From NCBI GenBank assembly GCA_003561595.1, contig PWWF01000191.1, positions 1 to 5,295 of the forward strand: DNA of 5,295 nt, written 5' to 3'. The notes beneath the pieces were generated by a model, which saw nothing but the letters and a program-made list of their open reading frames with translations, did no database searches and was not told the origin of the DNA. Of the stretch, positions 1-5,295 are shown in pieces (position 1 is the first letter of the stretch; each line of letters starts with the position of its first letter). Source of the stretch: Paracoccaceae bacterium. Its GTDB lineage: Bacteria; Pseudomonadota; Alphaproteobacteria; Rhodobacterales; Rhodobacteraceae. A program made the position numbers and the translations under genes.

Positions 1-131
1 CAGAGAGCGGTTCACTGATCCATTGCCGCCAGGGCTATTTCGGACGATCATGGAACGGGACTGTGCCGCTGGGGCCGTTCACGCCGATGCCTTACCCGCA
101 GGCCTATGACCACCCCGACCTGGCTGGGTGA
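1..131 (+). CDS. C-terminal end of an unidentified protein (5' end outside window)
   Basis: The frame beginning at base 3 is open from the left edge to a TGA at 129-131, giving 42 codons. About three quarters of those codons end in G or C, which matches the neighbouring genes. The two alternative plus frames close at 16-18 and 108-110. The visible tail is rich in Gly, Pro and aromatic residues: it includes the stretch GYFGRSWNGTVPLGPFTPMP and ends HPDLAG. It has no membrane segment. I do not recognise the family. The stop lies 142 bases before tctC and in the same direction, so it could be a catabolic gene co-transcribed with the transporter, but that is inference from position only. Too little is visible to assign a function, and a chance open frame of this length is possible. 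Confidence 0.5.
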   Translation, partial: ESGSLIHCRQGYFGRSWNGTVPLGPFTPMPYPQAYDHPDLAG

Positions 132-162
132 ACGCGCGGCCGCGTCGCTGGCGGCTTGCAGG

Positions 163-174
163 AAACAGTTGTTT
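163..174. promoter_or_regulatory. Small interrupted inverted repeat upstream of tctC (possible operator)
   Basis: AAACA and TGTTT form inverted arms around a central GT, and the imperfect symmetry extends one base further out (GAAACA against TGTTTT). It lies about 100 bases before the tctC start, between the preceding stop codon and the gene. The shape resembles binding sites of LacI- or GntR-type repressors, but no regulator gene is visible here and short A/T symmetries occur by chance. Confidence 0.2.
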
Positions 175-245
175 TCAGCCTGGCGCGGATGTGGCGAAGC
201 CTGACAGGTCCGGAATGACTTGCATTCAAAATCAAATCTTGATCT

Positions 246-257
246 TTTGCGCGCAAA
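246..257. promoter_or_regulatory. Perfect 12-bp palindrome TTTGCGCGCAAA in the tctC leader
   Basis: The palindrome is perfect. It sits inside a wider inverted repeat, TCAAAT at 232-237 and ATTTGA at 257-262, and ends five bases before the Shine-Dalgarno sequence of tctC. Its position suits an operator that blocks transcription or a leader hairpin that affects ribosome access. No convincing -35/-10 pair could be fixed nearby; TTGCAT at 220-225 is a weak -35 candidate. The function is inferred from symmetry and position only. Confidence 0.3.
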
Positions 258-262
258 TTTGA

Positions 263-268
263 GGGAGG
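263..268 (+). promoter_or_regulatory. Ribosome binding site of tctC
   Basis: GGGAGG lies five bases before the ATG at 274. It decides the start of tctC: the same frame stays open back to a TTG at 220, but that codon has no Shine-Dalgarno sequence and would add 18 charged residues ahead of a clear signal peptide. Confidence 0.8.
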
Positions 269-273
269 ACGAC

Positions 274-1251
274 ATGAAGCAATCAACCACTTTGCGTTTA
301 GTGCTGGCCAGCGCGCTCTGCAGCCTTGCGCTACCTGCAAGCGCACAGGACGACTGGCCCTCGCAGCCCTTGCGTGTGTTCGTGGGTTTTCCGGCGGGAT
401 CGTCGCCTGATGTGCTGGCGCGTGTCGTGACCGAAAAATTGTCGGAGCGCCTGGGTCAGCCGGTCGTTATTGAAAACCGGCCAGGCGCCGGCGGGGTGAT
501 CGGGATTCAGCAGATGCTGGTATCTGCGGGTGACGGGCACACCTTCGGCACAACCATCAATGGCCCGATGACGACATCACAGCGGATGATGGACGACACG
601 GGCTTTGACGTTGCGGAAGATATTGCGCCAGTCACACTTCTGGCGACCTCGCCGCTGGTGCTGGCTGTGGCCAGCGACAGCGGGATCGAGGATCTGGAAG
701 GGTTTATCGCGGCTGCCGGGGCCGAGCCTGATGCCCTGAGCTACGGCTCGGTCGGCCAAGGGTCCGGCGCGCACCTAACGGCCGAGTTGTTCGCCGCCGA
801 AGCCGGTCTGAGCATGCTCCATATTCCCTTTACCAGCTATGCGGAAGTGACGACATCGATCATCGGCGGCGAGATCGACGCGGGCTTCATGGCGCCCTCT
901 GCCGCGCTGTCTTTTGTTGAAGCAGGGACGATGAATGTTCTTGGCATCACATCTTCCGAGCCTTTCGGGCAGGCGCCTGATGTGCCGTTGATCGCAGGCA
1001 GTGCGGGGCTTCCGGAAGATTTCCGCGCCGAGTTGTGGAACGCTTTCATTGCACCGGCGGACACGGATGAGGCGATCATCGCGCGTCTGAATACAGAGAT
1101 CACCGATATTCTGGAGGATCCGGGTGTTCAGGAGCAGATGCTTGGCATGGGGTGGCAGGTGGCCCCCGGCACACCTGAATCGATGGCAGAGCGCATCGCG
1201 GTCGATACCGAGATGTGGGGCGCGGTGATCGACCGGGTTGAGGCGCAATAG
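274..1251 (+). CDS. tctC: Tripartite tricarboxylate transporter substrate-binding protein, TctC/Bug family
   Basis: This is a periplasmic solute receptor of 325 residues, the normal size for the family. It should bind a small organic anion and deliver it to the TctB-TctA membrane pair. A Sec signal peptide is plain: MKQSTTLR, a hydrophobic core to about residue 20, and likely cleavage after Ala-Ser-Ala at 22-24. Family signatures appear in order: PLRVFVGFPAGSSPDVLARV (32-51), GQPVVIENRPGAGG (61-74), YGSVGQGSGAHLTAELF (157-173), a DVPLIA segment (236-241), and ELWNAFIAPADTDEAIIARL (253-272) before the helical C-terminus. The first ligand loop reads GSSPD where many relatives have GGSTD. The stretch after HIP reads FTSYA (187-191) where many relatives have a YKG-type motif; both may bear on specificity. 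The Cys at residue 16 is not in a lipobox, so this is a soluble rather than lipid-anchored receptor. It is the first gene of the operon, 13 bases before tctB. The family is certain; the substrate (tricarboxylate, dicarboxylate, aromatic acid or other) is unknown. Confidence 0.95.
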   Translation: MKQSTTLRLVLASALCSLALPASAQDDWPSQPLRVFVGFPAGSSPDVLARVVTEKLSERLGQPVVIENRPGAGGVIGIQQMLVSAGDGHTFGTTINGPMTTSQRMMDDTGFDVAEDIAPVTLLATSPLVLAVASDSGIEDLEGFIAAAGAEPDALSYGSVGQGSGAHLTAELFAAEAGLSMLHIPFTSYAEVTTSIIGGEIDAGFMAPSAALSFVEAGTMNVLGITSSEPFGQAPDVPLIAGSAGLPEDFRAELWNAFIAPADTDEAIIARLNTEITDILEDPGVQEQMLGMGWQVAPGTPESMAERIAVDTEMWGAVIDRVEAQ

Positions 1252-1264
1252 TCAGAGTTCCGAC

Positions 1265-1711
1265 ATGCAGCGCGACTGGCCGGAGGTCTGGGGCGGTCTG
1301 ATCCTCGCAATCGTGGGGATCGGCGCTGCCCTCTATGCAGGGCAGAATTACGATCTGGGAACCCTGCGCCAGATGGGGCCGGGGTTCTTTCCTGTCGCCA
1401 TGGGTCTTGCGCTCTCCGGCTTCGGGCTGTTCATTGCGCTGCCGGCATTCTGGCGGGGCGGTGAAGGGGCGCAGTTTGATGGCATATCACTGGTTCTTGT
1501 GCTTGCGGCAGTGCTGGTCTTTGGCCTTGCGCTGCCGCGCCTGGGGCTTGTCGGCGCAAGCTTTGTCACGGTCCTGATCGCGACCTTGCCTGCACAGCGC
1601 CGGGGGTGGCTCTGGCGGGGTGTTCTGGCGCTGTCGATCACGCTTGTGACAGTGCTGGTCTTTCACCTCGGGTTGCGCATGACGCTGCCGCTCTGGCCGC
1701 GCCTGTCATGA
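1265..1711 (+). CDS. tctB: Tripartite tricarboxylate transporter small membrane subunit, TctB family
   Basis: This is the poorly conserved small integral membrane subunit of a TTT importer, 148 residues long as usual for the family. It works in the inner membrane with TctA. Hydrophobic segments lie at about 8-25, 41-60, 74-90, 94-108 and 114-138; the third and fourth may be one broken helix, giving the four-helix family layout. The best family mark is the loop and helix LRQMGPGFFPVAMGLALSGF (34-53), with the conserved MGPGFFP. The ATG at 1265 is preferred because it starts just before the first membrane segment and follows the tctC stop by 13 bases. A TTG at 1238 in the same frame would overlap tctC. 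The Shine-Dalgarno is weak (GAG at 1255-1257), so translation may depend partly on coupling to tctC. The stop overlaps the tctA start as ATGA. The call relies on both the motif and the neighbours. Confidence 0.92.
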   Translation: MQRDWPEVWGGLILAIVGIGAALYAGQNYDLGTLRQMGPGFFPVAMGLALSGFGLFIALPAFWRGGEGAQFDGISLVLVLAAVLVFGLALPRLGLVGASFVTVLIATLPAQRRGWLWRGVLALSITLVTVLVFHLGLRMTLPLWPRLS

Positions 1712-3192
1712 GCACCTGGGAAAGCCTGCTTCTGGGGCTGAGCTTCGCATTGCAGCCGCAGATTCTGATCTATTGCGTGCTTGGCGTGCTCTTGGGCTCA
1801 TTCGTTGGCGTGCTGCCCGGCATCGGTGCTATGGCGGCGATCTCTTTGTTGTTGCCGCTGACCTTCTACATGAGCCCCGAGGCAGCGCTGATCATGCTGG
1901 CCGGGGTCTATTACGGTGCGCAATATGGCGGCGCCGTGGCCTCGATCCTGCTGCGCCTTCCCGGTACTCCGCAATCCGCCGTGACCACGCTCGATGGCTA
2001 CCCGCTGACGCAACAGGGCCGCGCGGGGCTGGCGCTGTTCACGGCGATGATATCTTCCTTCACAGGGGCGATGATCGGCATCGTGGTGCTGGTCGTGCTG
2101 GCTGGCTGGCTATCGGCACTTGCGACGCGATTTGGCGCAGCCGATTATGCGATGATGATGATCTTCGGACTGGTCGCGGCCTCGACCATCGGGGCCACGC
2201 GACCCGTCAAGGGGTTCGCGATGATCGCGCTTGGCGTGCTGCTGGGCTGCATCGGCACCGATGTGAACTCTGGCGCGCAGCGCTTCACCTTTGGTCAGGC
2301 CGAGTTGCTTGATGGCCTGAACCTTGTGGCGCTTGCGATGGGGTTGTTCGGCGTGGCCGAAGTGATCGCCAATATCCGCAACCCGGAGCGGCAGAAAACC
2401 GCGGCCCGCATATCCATGCGCAGCCTGCTGCCAACGCGCGACGATCTGCGCCGAATTCCCTTGCCGATCTTGCGCGGCGGGGCATTGGGCAGCTTCTTCG
2501 GGGCCTTGCCGGGAACGGGCTCGACCCTCTCTGCCTTTCTGGCCTATGCAACCGAGCGGCGGCTGTCCCGTCAGCCCGAGCGCTTTGGCAAGGGGGCCAT
2601 CGAAGGCGTCGCTGGCCCCGAGGCCGGCAACAATGCGGCCTCGATCACGGCCTTCACACCGACCCTGACGCTGGGTATCCCCGGCGATCCGATCATGGCG
2701 CTGATGCTGGGCGCATTGATCATTCATGGCATCCAGCCCGGTCCGATGATGCTCGAAGCCCGGCCCGAGATGTTCTGGGGACTCGTGGCCAGTTTCGCGA
2801 TCGGGAACCTGCTCTTGATCCTGCTGAACCTGCCCCTGATCGGCATCTGGATCGCAATGCTGCGCATTCCGTTCAACTATCTCTACCCTGCGATCATCGT
2901 GTTCCTGTGTCTTGGCGTCTACTCGGTGCGCGGGCTGACATTCGACATCGTGCTTGTCGCGGGGATCGGTCTGGCGGGCTATCTGATGACGCTGGCCAAG
3001 CTCAGCCCGGCGCTGCTGTTGCTTGGCTTCGTGCTCGGCCCCCTGATCGAGACCAATCTGCGCCGCGCCCTGCTGGTGGCACGCGGTGATCCGATGGTGT
3101 TTCTCGAACGCCCGATCTCTGCGGGGTTTGTCTTTGCCATTGTGGTCTTGCTGCTGTTCCCGCTCTGGAGGCTTTGGCGCCGCAAAGCCTGA
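1708..3192 (+). CDS. tctA: Tripartite tricarboxylate transporter large permease subunit, TctA family
   Basis: This is the large translocation subunit of the TTT importer, 494 residues with about ten to twelve membrane segments, typical for TctA (DUF112). It carries the solute delivered by TctC across the inner membrane, driven by an ion gradient. The two related conserved blocks of the family are both clear. The first runs from GVLPGIGAMAAISLLLPLTF (34-53) through VYYGAQYGGAVASILLRLPG (67-86), TPQSAVTTLDGYPL (87-100) and QGRAGLAL (103-110). The second runs from GGALGSFFGALPGTGSTLSA (257-276) through FGKGAIEGVAGPEAGNNAAS (293-312) and LTLGIPGDPIMALMLGALII (320-339). The PGIG and PGTG glycine loops at 37-40 and 268-271 are the equivalent positions of the internal repeat. 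The start is the ATG at 1708, overlapping the tctB stop and lacking its own Shine-Dalgarno, so translational coupling is likely. The frame stays open upstream to 1606, but that part lies inside tctB. No truncation or frameshift is seen. Confidence 0.97.
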   Translation: MSTWESLLLGLSFALQPQILIYCVLGVLLGSFVGVLPGIGAMAAISLLLPLTFYMSPEAALIMLAGVYYGAQYGGAVASILLRLPGTPQSAVTTLDGYPLTQQGRAGLALFTAMISSFTGAMIGIVVLVVLAGWLSALATRFGAADYAMMMIFGLVAASTIGATRPVKGFAMIALGVLLGCIGTDVNSGAQRFTFGQAELLDGLNLVALAMGLFGVAEVIANIRNPERQKTAARISMRSLLPTRDDLRRIPLPILRGGALGSFFGALPGTGSTLSAFLAYATERRLSRQPERFGKGAIEGVAGPEAGNNAASITAFTPTLTLGIPGDPIMALMLGALIIHGIQPGPMMLEARPEMFWGLVASFAIGNLLLILLNLPLIGIWIAMLRIPFNYLYPAIIVFLCLGVYSVRGLTFDIVLVAGIGLAGYLMTLAKLSPALLLLGFVLGPLIETNLRRALLVARGDPMVFLERPISAGFVFAIVVLLLFPLWRLWRRKA

Positions 3193-3226
3193 GTTGCAGA
3201 GCAAGGCGCATTGCAAGAGTGCCCGA

Positions 3227-3252
3227 GCGCGCCTCTTTTGTTGAGAGCGCGC
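3227..3252. terminator. GC-rich hairpin between convergent tctA and DUF599 genes
   Basis: GCGCGCCTC (3227-3235) pairs with GAG plus GCGCGC (3243-3245, 3247-3252). This gives a nine-pair stem with one bulged A at 3246 and a seven-base loop TTTTGTT. It begins 35 bases after the tctA stop and lies in a convergent junction, where a terminator is expected. Neither strand has a run of T after the stem, so it is not a canonical intrinsic terminator; it may protect the 3' end or pause RNA polymerase. The rest of 3193-3415 shows no convincing gene. Confidence 0.4.
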
Positions 3253-3415
3253 GGTGACAAAATTTCAGGTGGGCTCCGGGCGGGACTCTGCGCCTGTCTC
3301 TGGAGGTATCGGGTCACGCATTCACCTCGGGTCTGTCACTGGTCAGATCAAGGGCGTTACTGAAGGTTGACCAGAGCGCCGCCATGCCCATGCGCGCGCT
3401 CGCGTCCTGCATGAT

Positions 3416-4126
3416 CTAGCGGTCCGTGTCACTGCCCGTGTCGATGATGATTTCGCGTGATGCAGACGAGAATTCACGGCTCCAGACTACCCATGCAGTG
3501 ACCGCTATTCCCACCAGCAGAAACACAGCCCCGGCCAGCCAGACAAGTGCGCAAAGTGCGAAATACATCGAACGCAAGCCAGCGTTGAAATTCATGGCAG
3601 CACGGCCATTGAGCTTACCTGCCTTCAACGCCAGCGGCATGCTTTGCGGATCGTCCGGGTCATTCGGAACGGCCCCCATCACGACCGAACTGTAGCCGAA
3701 GACACGATTGGCCCAGACGAATTTCAGGAAGGCATTGCCAAGCATCAACAATGCCAGAAAGAGTTTGGTCTGGAGCACCGCGCCTCCGTGCTCGACATGG
3801 CTCAGCCGCATGGCAACACCGTCCAGAAGCTCCACATTGCCGATCAATGCCAGCAGACCGCCTATGGCGAGCAGGCAGGTGGACGCGAAGAAAGCAGTGC
3901 TCTGGCGCAGGCTCATCATGATCTGGGAATCGAAAATGCGCGGTTCGCGTGTGACCATCACGCGCATCCATTGCAGCCGGTAATCCGACATCAGCACCGT
4001 GACCGACGGACGCGCAGCCGACGGATGGCCAATTCTCCAGCCAAGCCACAGCCAGACAGCCAGAAACGCAGCAACTGCCAATGCATCAAGCCAGTCCAGG
4101 CCGTGCGTTACGTTGAATTCATTCAT
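3416..4126 (-). CDS. DUF599 family membrane protein
   Basis: This is a predicted inner-membrane protein of 236 residues belonging to the uncharacterised DUF599 family. No biochemical role is known to me. Membrane segments lie at about 14-30, 78-98, 119-137 and 187-215. The family signature is the block between the first two helices, with WMRVMVTREPRIFDSQIMMS at 53-72 followed by LRQSTAFFAST. A second conserved block, FLKFVWANRVFGYSSVVMGA (133-152), follows the third helix, and MNFNAGLRSMYFA (178-190) precedes the last one. Charged Arg/Asp/Glu residues close to the second helix may matter for function; that is inference. The ATG at 4126 is chosen because the first helix follows it closely and the length fits the family. 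The frame stays open to a TTG at 4201, and neither start has a good Shine-Dalgarno. It converges with tctA and probably forms its own transcript, 283 bases after sbtB on the same strand. The last residues (DTGSDTDR) form a polar cytoplasmic or periplasmic tail. Confidence 0.85.
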   Translation of the reverse strand: MNEFNVTHGLDWLDALAVAAFLAVWLWLGWRIGHPSAARPSVTVLMSDYRLQWMRVMVTREPRIFDSQIMMSLRQSTAFFASTCLLAIGGLLALIGNVELLDGVAMRLSHVEHGGAVLQTKLFLALLMLGNAFLKFVWANRVFGYSSVVMGAVPNDPDDPQSMPLALKAGKLNGRAAMNFNAGLRSMYFALCALVWLAGAVFLLVGIAVTAWVVWSREFSSASREIIIDTGSDTDR

Positions 4127-4409
4127 GACAGTTCTTGACCGCGATGCTGCGAACGATGCGCCTTTTTGGGGAAAGGTCATCTGATAGAGGCCGCAGTTCA
4201 AGACATTTTTTTGCTGGTGGTTCTGGCCATTGCGGATGTATCCGGCTCAGGCCTGCGCGAAACACACCGTGCTCGGGCAGGACTAGAGGCGCGCCGACGC
4301 GCCGCACAGGCTGCTGATATGCAGATCGTCGGCGCAAATCTCAGGATGCTGTCTTAATTTGATAAGGCGCAACATCGCCTGTCCGACATGTCGGCAGAAC
4401 CAACGCATG
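4127..4409. other. Intergenic region between sbtB and the DUF599 gene, no convincing gene
   Basis: No open frame here has both a start signal and recognisable protein content. The region holds two small hairpins. GGCGCG and CGCGCC flank CCGA at 4288-4303. CCTTT and AAAGG flank TTGGGG at 4161-4176; the latter falls in the likely 5' leader of the DUF599 gene. A run of seven T lies at 4206-4212. The promoter of the minus-strand DUF599 gene should lie here; TTGAAC on the minus strand (around 4195-4200) is a weak -35 candidate without a good -10 partner. Confidence 0.5.
4365..4397 (-). terminator. Tandem hairpins just downstream of sbtB (candidate transcript end)
   Basis: Read on the minus strand, CTGCCGA, loop CATG, then TCGG and CAG with one bulged A form a seven-pair stem (4397-4379). 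Its core is the perfect palindrome CCGACATGTCGG at 4383-4394. An alternative five-pair stem, AGGCG with CGCCT around a six-base loop, lies at 4365-4380 and shares bases with the first, so only one can form fully at a time. The structure begins about 12 bases after the sbtB stop, where a terminator would be expected, but the following bases have only a weak T content. The palindrome could instead be a protein-binding site. Confidence 0.3.
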
Positions 4410-4721
4410 TCAGAAGCGCTCGGCTCGCAGCACGTCGCAATCTGTGACATTGACCACGCCGATATGCCGGTCGAGAATACCGAGAGCCGCGTCGAGCAGC
4501 GGCTCCAGCCGTTCGGGGCGGACAATGCAGACGACATTTACCATCCCGCTCGCTCGGCTCACCTGGCCTTCCCGGCTCCATTTGCCCGACCGGCCCGAAC
4601 CGCCCAGCACCGGCAGGACTGTGTAGCCTGCCACACCGGCGTCATCGAGAGCTTCGGTCAGCCGCCGCTCCATCACCGCCTCGATGGTGATTTCCACTCG
4701 TTTCGCCTTGTGGGTCTGCAT
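4410..4721 (-). CDS. sbtB: PII-like regulator of the bicarbonate permease, SbtB-type
   Basis: This is a small PII-superfamily protein of 103 residues, predicted to bind nucleotides as a trimer and control the neighbouring permease from the cytoplasm. It shows the ferredoxin-like PII layout: a first strand KRVEITIEA (7-15), helix MERRLTEALDDAG (17-29), GYTVLPVLGG (32-41), a T-loop region with SGRSGKWSREGQ (42-53), strand MVNVVCIV (60-67), helix RLEPLLDAALGIL (71-83), and a final strand HIGVVNVTDCDVL (86-98). The GYTV motif and the glycine/basic T-loop match SbtB-like proteins rather than classical GlnB/GlnK, which have a Tyr uridylylation site and a different T-loop. It stops at AERF, where the cyanobacterial SbtB I remember continues with a CGPxGC redox loop; that loop is absent. 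It follows sbtA by four bases, so stoichiometric co-expression is likely. Adenine-nucleotide sensing (ADP, ATP, cAMP) is known for cyanobacterial SbtB and is inferred here. Confidence 0.85.
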   Translation of the reverse strand: MQTHKAKRVEITIEAVMERRLTEALDDAGVAGYTVLPVLGGSGRSGKWSREGQVSRASGMVNVVCIVRPERLEPLLDAALGILDRHIGVVNVTDCDVLRAERF

Positions 4722-4725
4722 GATC

Positions 4726-5295
4726 TCAACTCCCGGTCAAAGCCTGCGCAACCGCCATGTAGATGGGAATGCCGAGCGTGAGGTTGAAGGGAAAGGTTAT
4801 CCCCAGCGCCAGCGTCAGATAGATCGCCGGTTTTGCCTCGGGCAGGGCTACGCGCATGGCCGCGGGCACGGCGATGTAGGATGCCGATGCCGACAGAGTC
4901 ATCATCAGCACCACACCGCCCGTGGAGAGGCCCAGCATCATCCCGGCCAGCAATCCGAACGCCGCCCCTGTCAGCGGCATGAGGATGCCGAAGGCGAACA
5001 GTCCGGGGCGCAACAGACCGCGCGACTCGCGCAGCCCCCGACCTGCAACCAGACCCATATCCAGCAGGAACAGGCAGAGCACACCCTTGAACGGGGCGAC
5101 GATGAAGGCCTCTATTTCCGAAAGGCCGTCCTGCCCGGTGACCGCGCCGATGGCGAAGGCACCGATCAGGAGCACGATTGAGCCATTGAGCAGGATTTCG
5201 CGCAGCAGCCCGCCGCCCATGCCACCGTCCCGCGTCCCAGCGCCACCGCCCGCCCGCGCCACCAGCCATAGCGCGCTCAATATGGCAGGCGCTTC
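4726..5295 (-). CDS. sbtA: Sodium-dependent bicarbonate permease, SbtA family (C-terminal half, 5' end outside window)
   Basis: The frame is open to the right edge and gives 189 residues of the C-terminal half of an SbtA-type permease (Pfam Sbt_1). Full proteins have about 310-375 residues in two inverted five-helix repeats. The first visible residues, EAPAILSALWLVARA, match the end of the fifth helix, so the TTG at 5280 is not the start. A short glycine-rich linker (about 15-29 of the visible part) comes next. The second repeat follows: LLNGSIVLLIGAFAIGAVTG (35-54), IEAFIVAPFKGVLCLFLLDM (61-80), a helix at about 97-121, LSTGGVVLMMTLSASASYIA (123-142), VPAAMRVALPEAKPAIYL (143-160), and LTLGITFPFNLTLGIPIYMA. 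Members of the family import bicarbonate with sodium across the inner membrane. The paired sbtB four bases downstream supports the family. Bicarbonate as the substrate is inferred; this branch differs from the cyanobacterial proteins at the second broken helix. Confidence 0.88.
   Translation of the reverse strand, partial: EAPAILSALWLVARAGGGAGTRDGGMGGGLLREILLNGSIVLLIGAFAIGAVTGQDGLSEIEAFIVAPFKGVLCLFLLDMGLVAGRGLRESRGLLRPGLFAFGILMPLTGAAFGLLAGMMLGLSTGGVVLMMTLSASASYIAVPAAMRVALPEAKPAIYLTLALGITFPFNLTLGIPIYMAVAQALTGS
4730..4734 (-). promoter_or_regulatory. Ribosome binding site of sbtB inside the end of sbtA
   Basis: GGGAG on the minus strand lies eight bases before the sbtB ATG (4721-4719) and within the last codons of sbtA, one base before the sbtA stop. 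It supports the chosen sbtB start and shows that the two genes are read from one transcript. Confidence 0.7.

Noticed and set aside
135..144. CGCGGCCGCG palindrome just after the first stop codon, considered as a terminator
   Set aside because: A fully palindromic ten-base sequence leaves almost no loop and no T run follows. It is likely chance in GC-rich DNA.
220..273. Upstream TTG start for tctC
   Set aside because: It has no ribosome binding site and would put 18 polar residues ahead of a clear signal peptide. The ATG at 274 has GGGAGG at ideal spacing.
2110..3216. Long minus-strand open frame of 368 codons opposite tctA
   Set aside because: Its translation is rich in Gln, Arg, His, Asp and Gly without any motif, as expected for the antisense of a GC-rich membrane protein gene. 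The plus strand carries an unmistakable TctA.
3644..4138. Plus-strand frame of 164 codons opposite the DUF599 gene
   Set aside because: It is an antisense shadow with Gln/His/Arg-rich content. The minus strand encodes conserved DUF599 blocks over the same bases.
4288..4303. GGCGCG/CGCGCC hairpin considered as a terminator
   Set aside because: No T run follows on either strand, and it lies more than 100 bases from the nearest gene end. It is kept only as a note in the intergenic entry.
4166..4357. Plus-strand frame of 63 codons with a hydrophobic stretch in the gap between the DUF599 gene and sbtB
   Set aside because: It begins with a TTG lacking a ribosome binding site, has mixed third-position use, and shows no recognisable family. 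A decayed gene cannot be excluded but is not supported.
4673..5269. Minus-strand frame of 198 codons overlapping sbtA in another frame
   Set aside because: It is Arg/Gly/Ala-rich without motifs. The other minus frame has the clear SbtA sequence and continues through the window edge.

Overview
The window reads as GC-rich (roughly 60% by eye) chromosomal DNA of an alphaproteobacterium, most likely of the Rhodobacterales/Paracoccaceae type. This rests on codon use with strong G/C preference at third positions, a complete TctC-TctB-TctA uptake cluster, and a DUF599 membrane protein of the kind common in that order. The genus cannot be read from the sequence.

Layout, left to right. Positions 1-131 hold the last 42 codons of an unidentified plus-strand gene. 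Positions 132-273 are a leader with two small symmetrical elements and a good ribosome binding site. Positions 274-3192 are a tight plus-strand operon for a tripartite tricarboxylate transporter (TTT): periplasmic binding protein TctC, small membrane subunit TctB, and large membrane subunit TctA. The tctB stop and tctA start overlap as ATGA. A short convergent intergenic region with a GC-rich hairpin follows (3193-3415). Three minus-strand genes come next: a DUF599 four-helix membrane protein (3416-4126), a 283-bp gap without a convincing gene, a PII-like SbtB-type regulator (4410-4721), and the C-terminal half of an SbtA-family sodium-dependent bicarbonate permease that runs off the right edge (4726-5295).

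How the genes work together. TctC should capture an organic anion in the periplasm and hand it to TctB/TctA, which import it using an ion gradient. The substrate is not determinable here. SbtA and SbtB are four bases apart on the same transcript and form a transporter plus its nucleotide-responsive regulator. Compared with the cyanobacterial pair as I remember it, this SbtB lacks the C-terminal cysteine loop, and this SbtA has a much shorter central cytoplasmic linker and a different second broken-helix motif. Regulation and possibly substrate may therefore differ. This divergent SbtAB pair is the most interesting content of the window. I saw no mobile element, CRISPR array, tRNA or rRNA.
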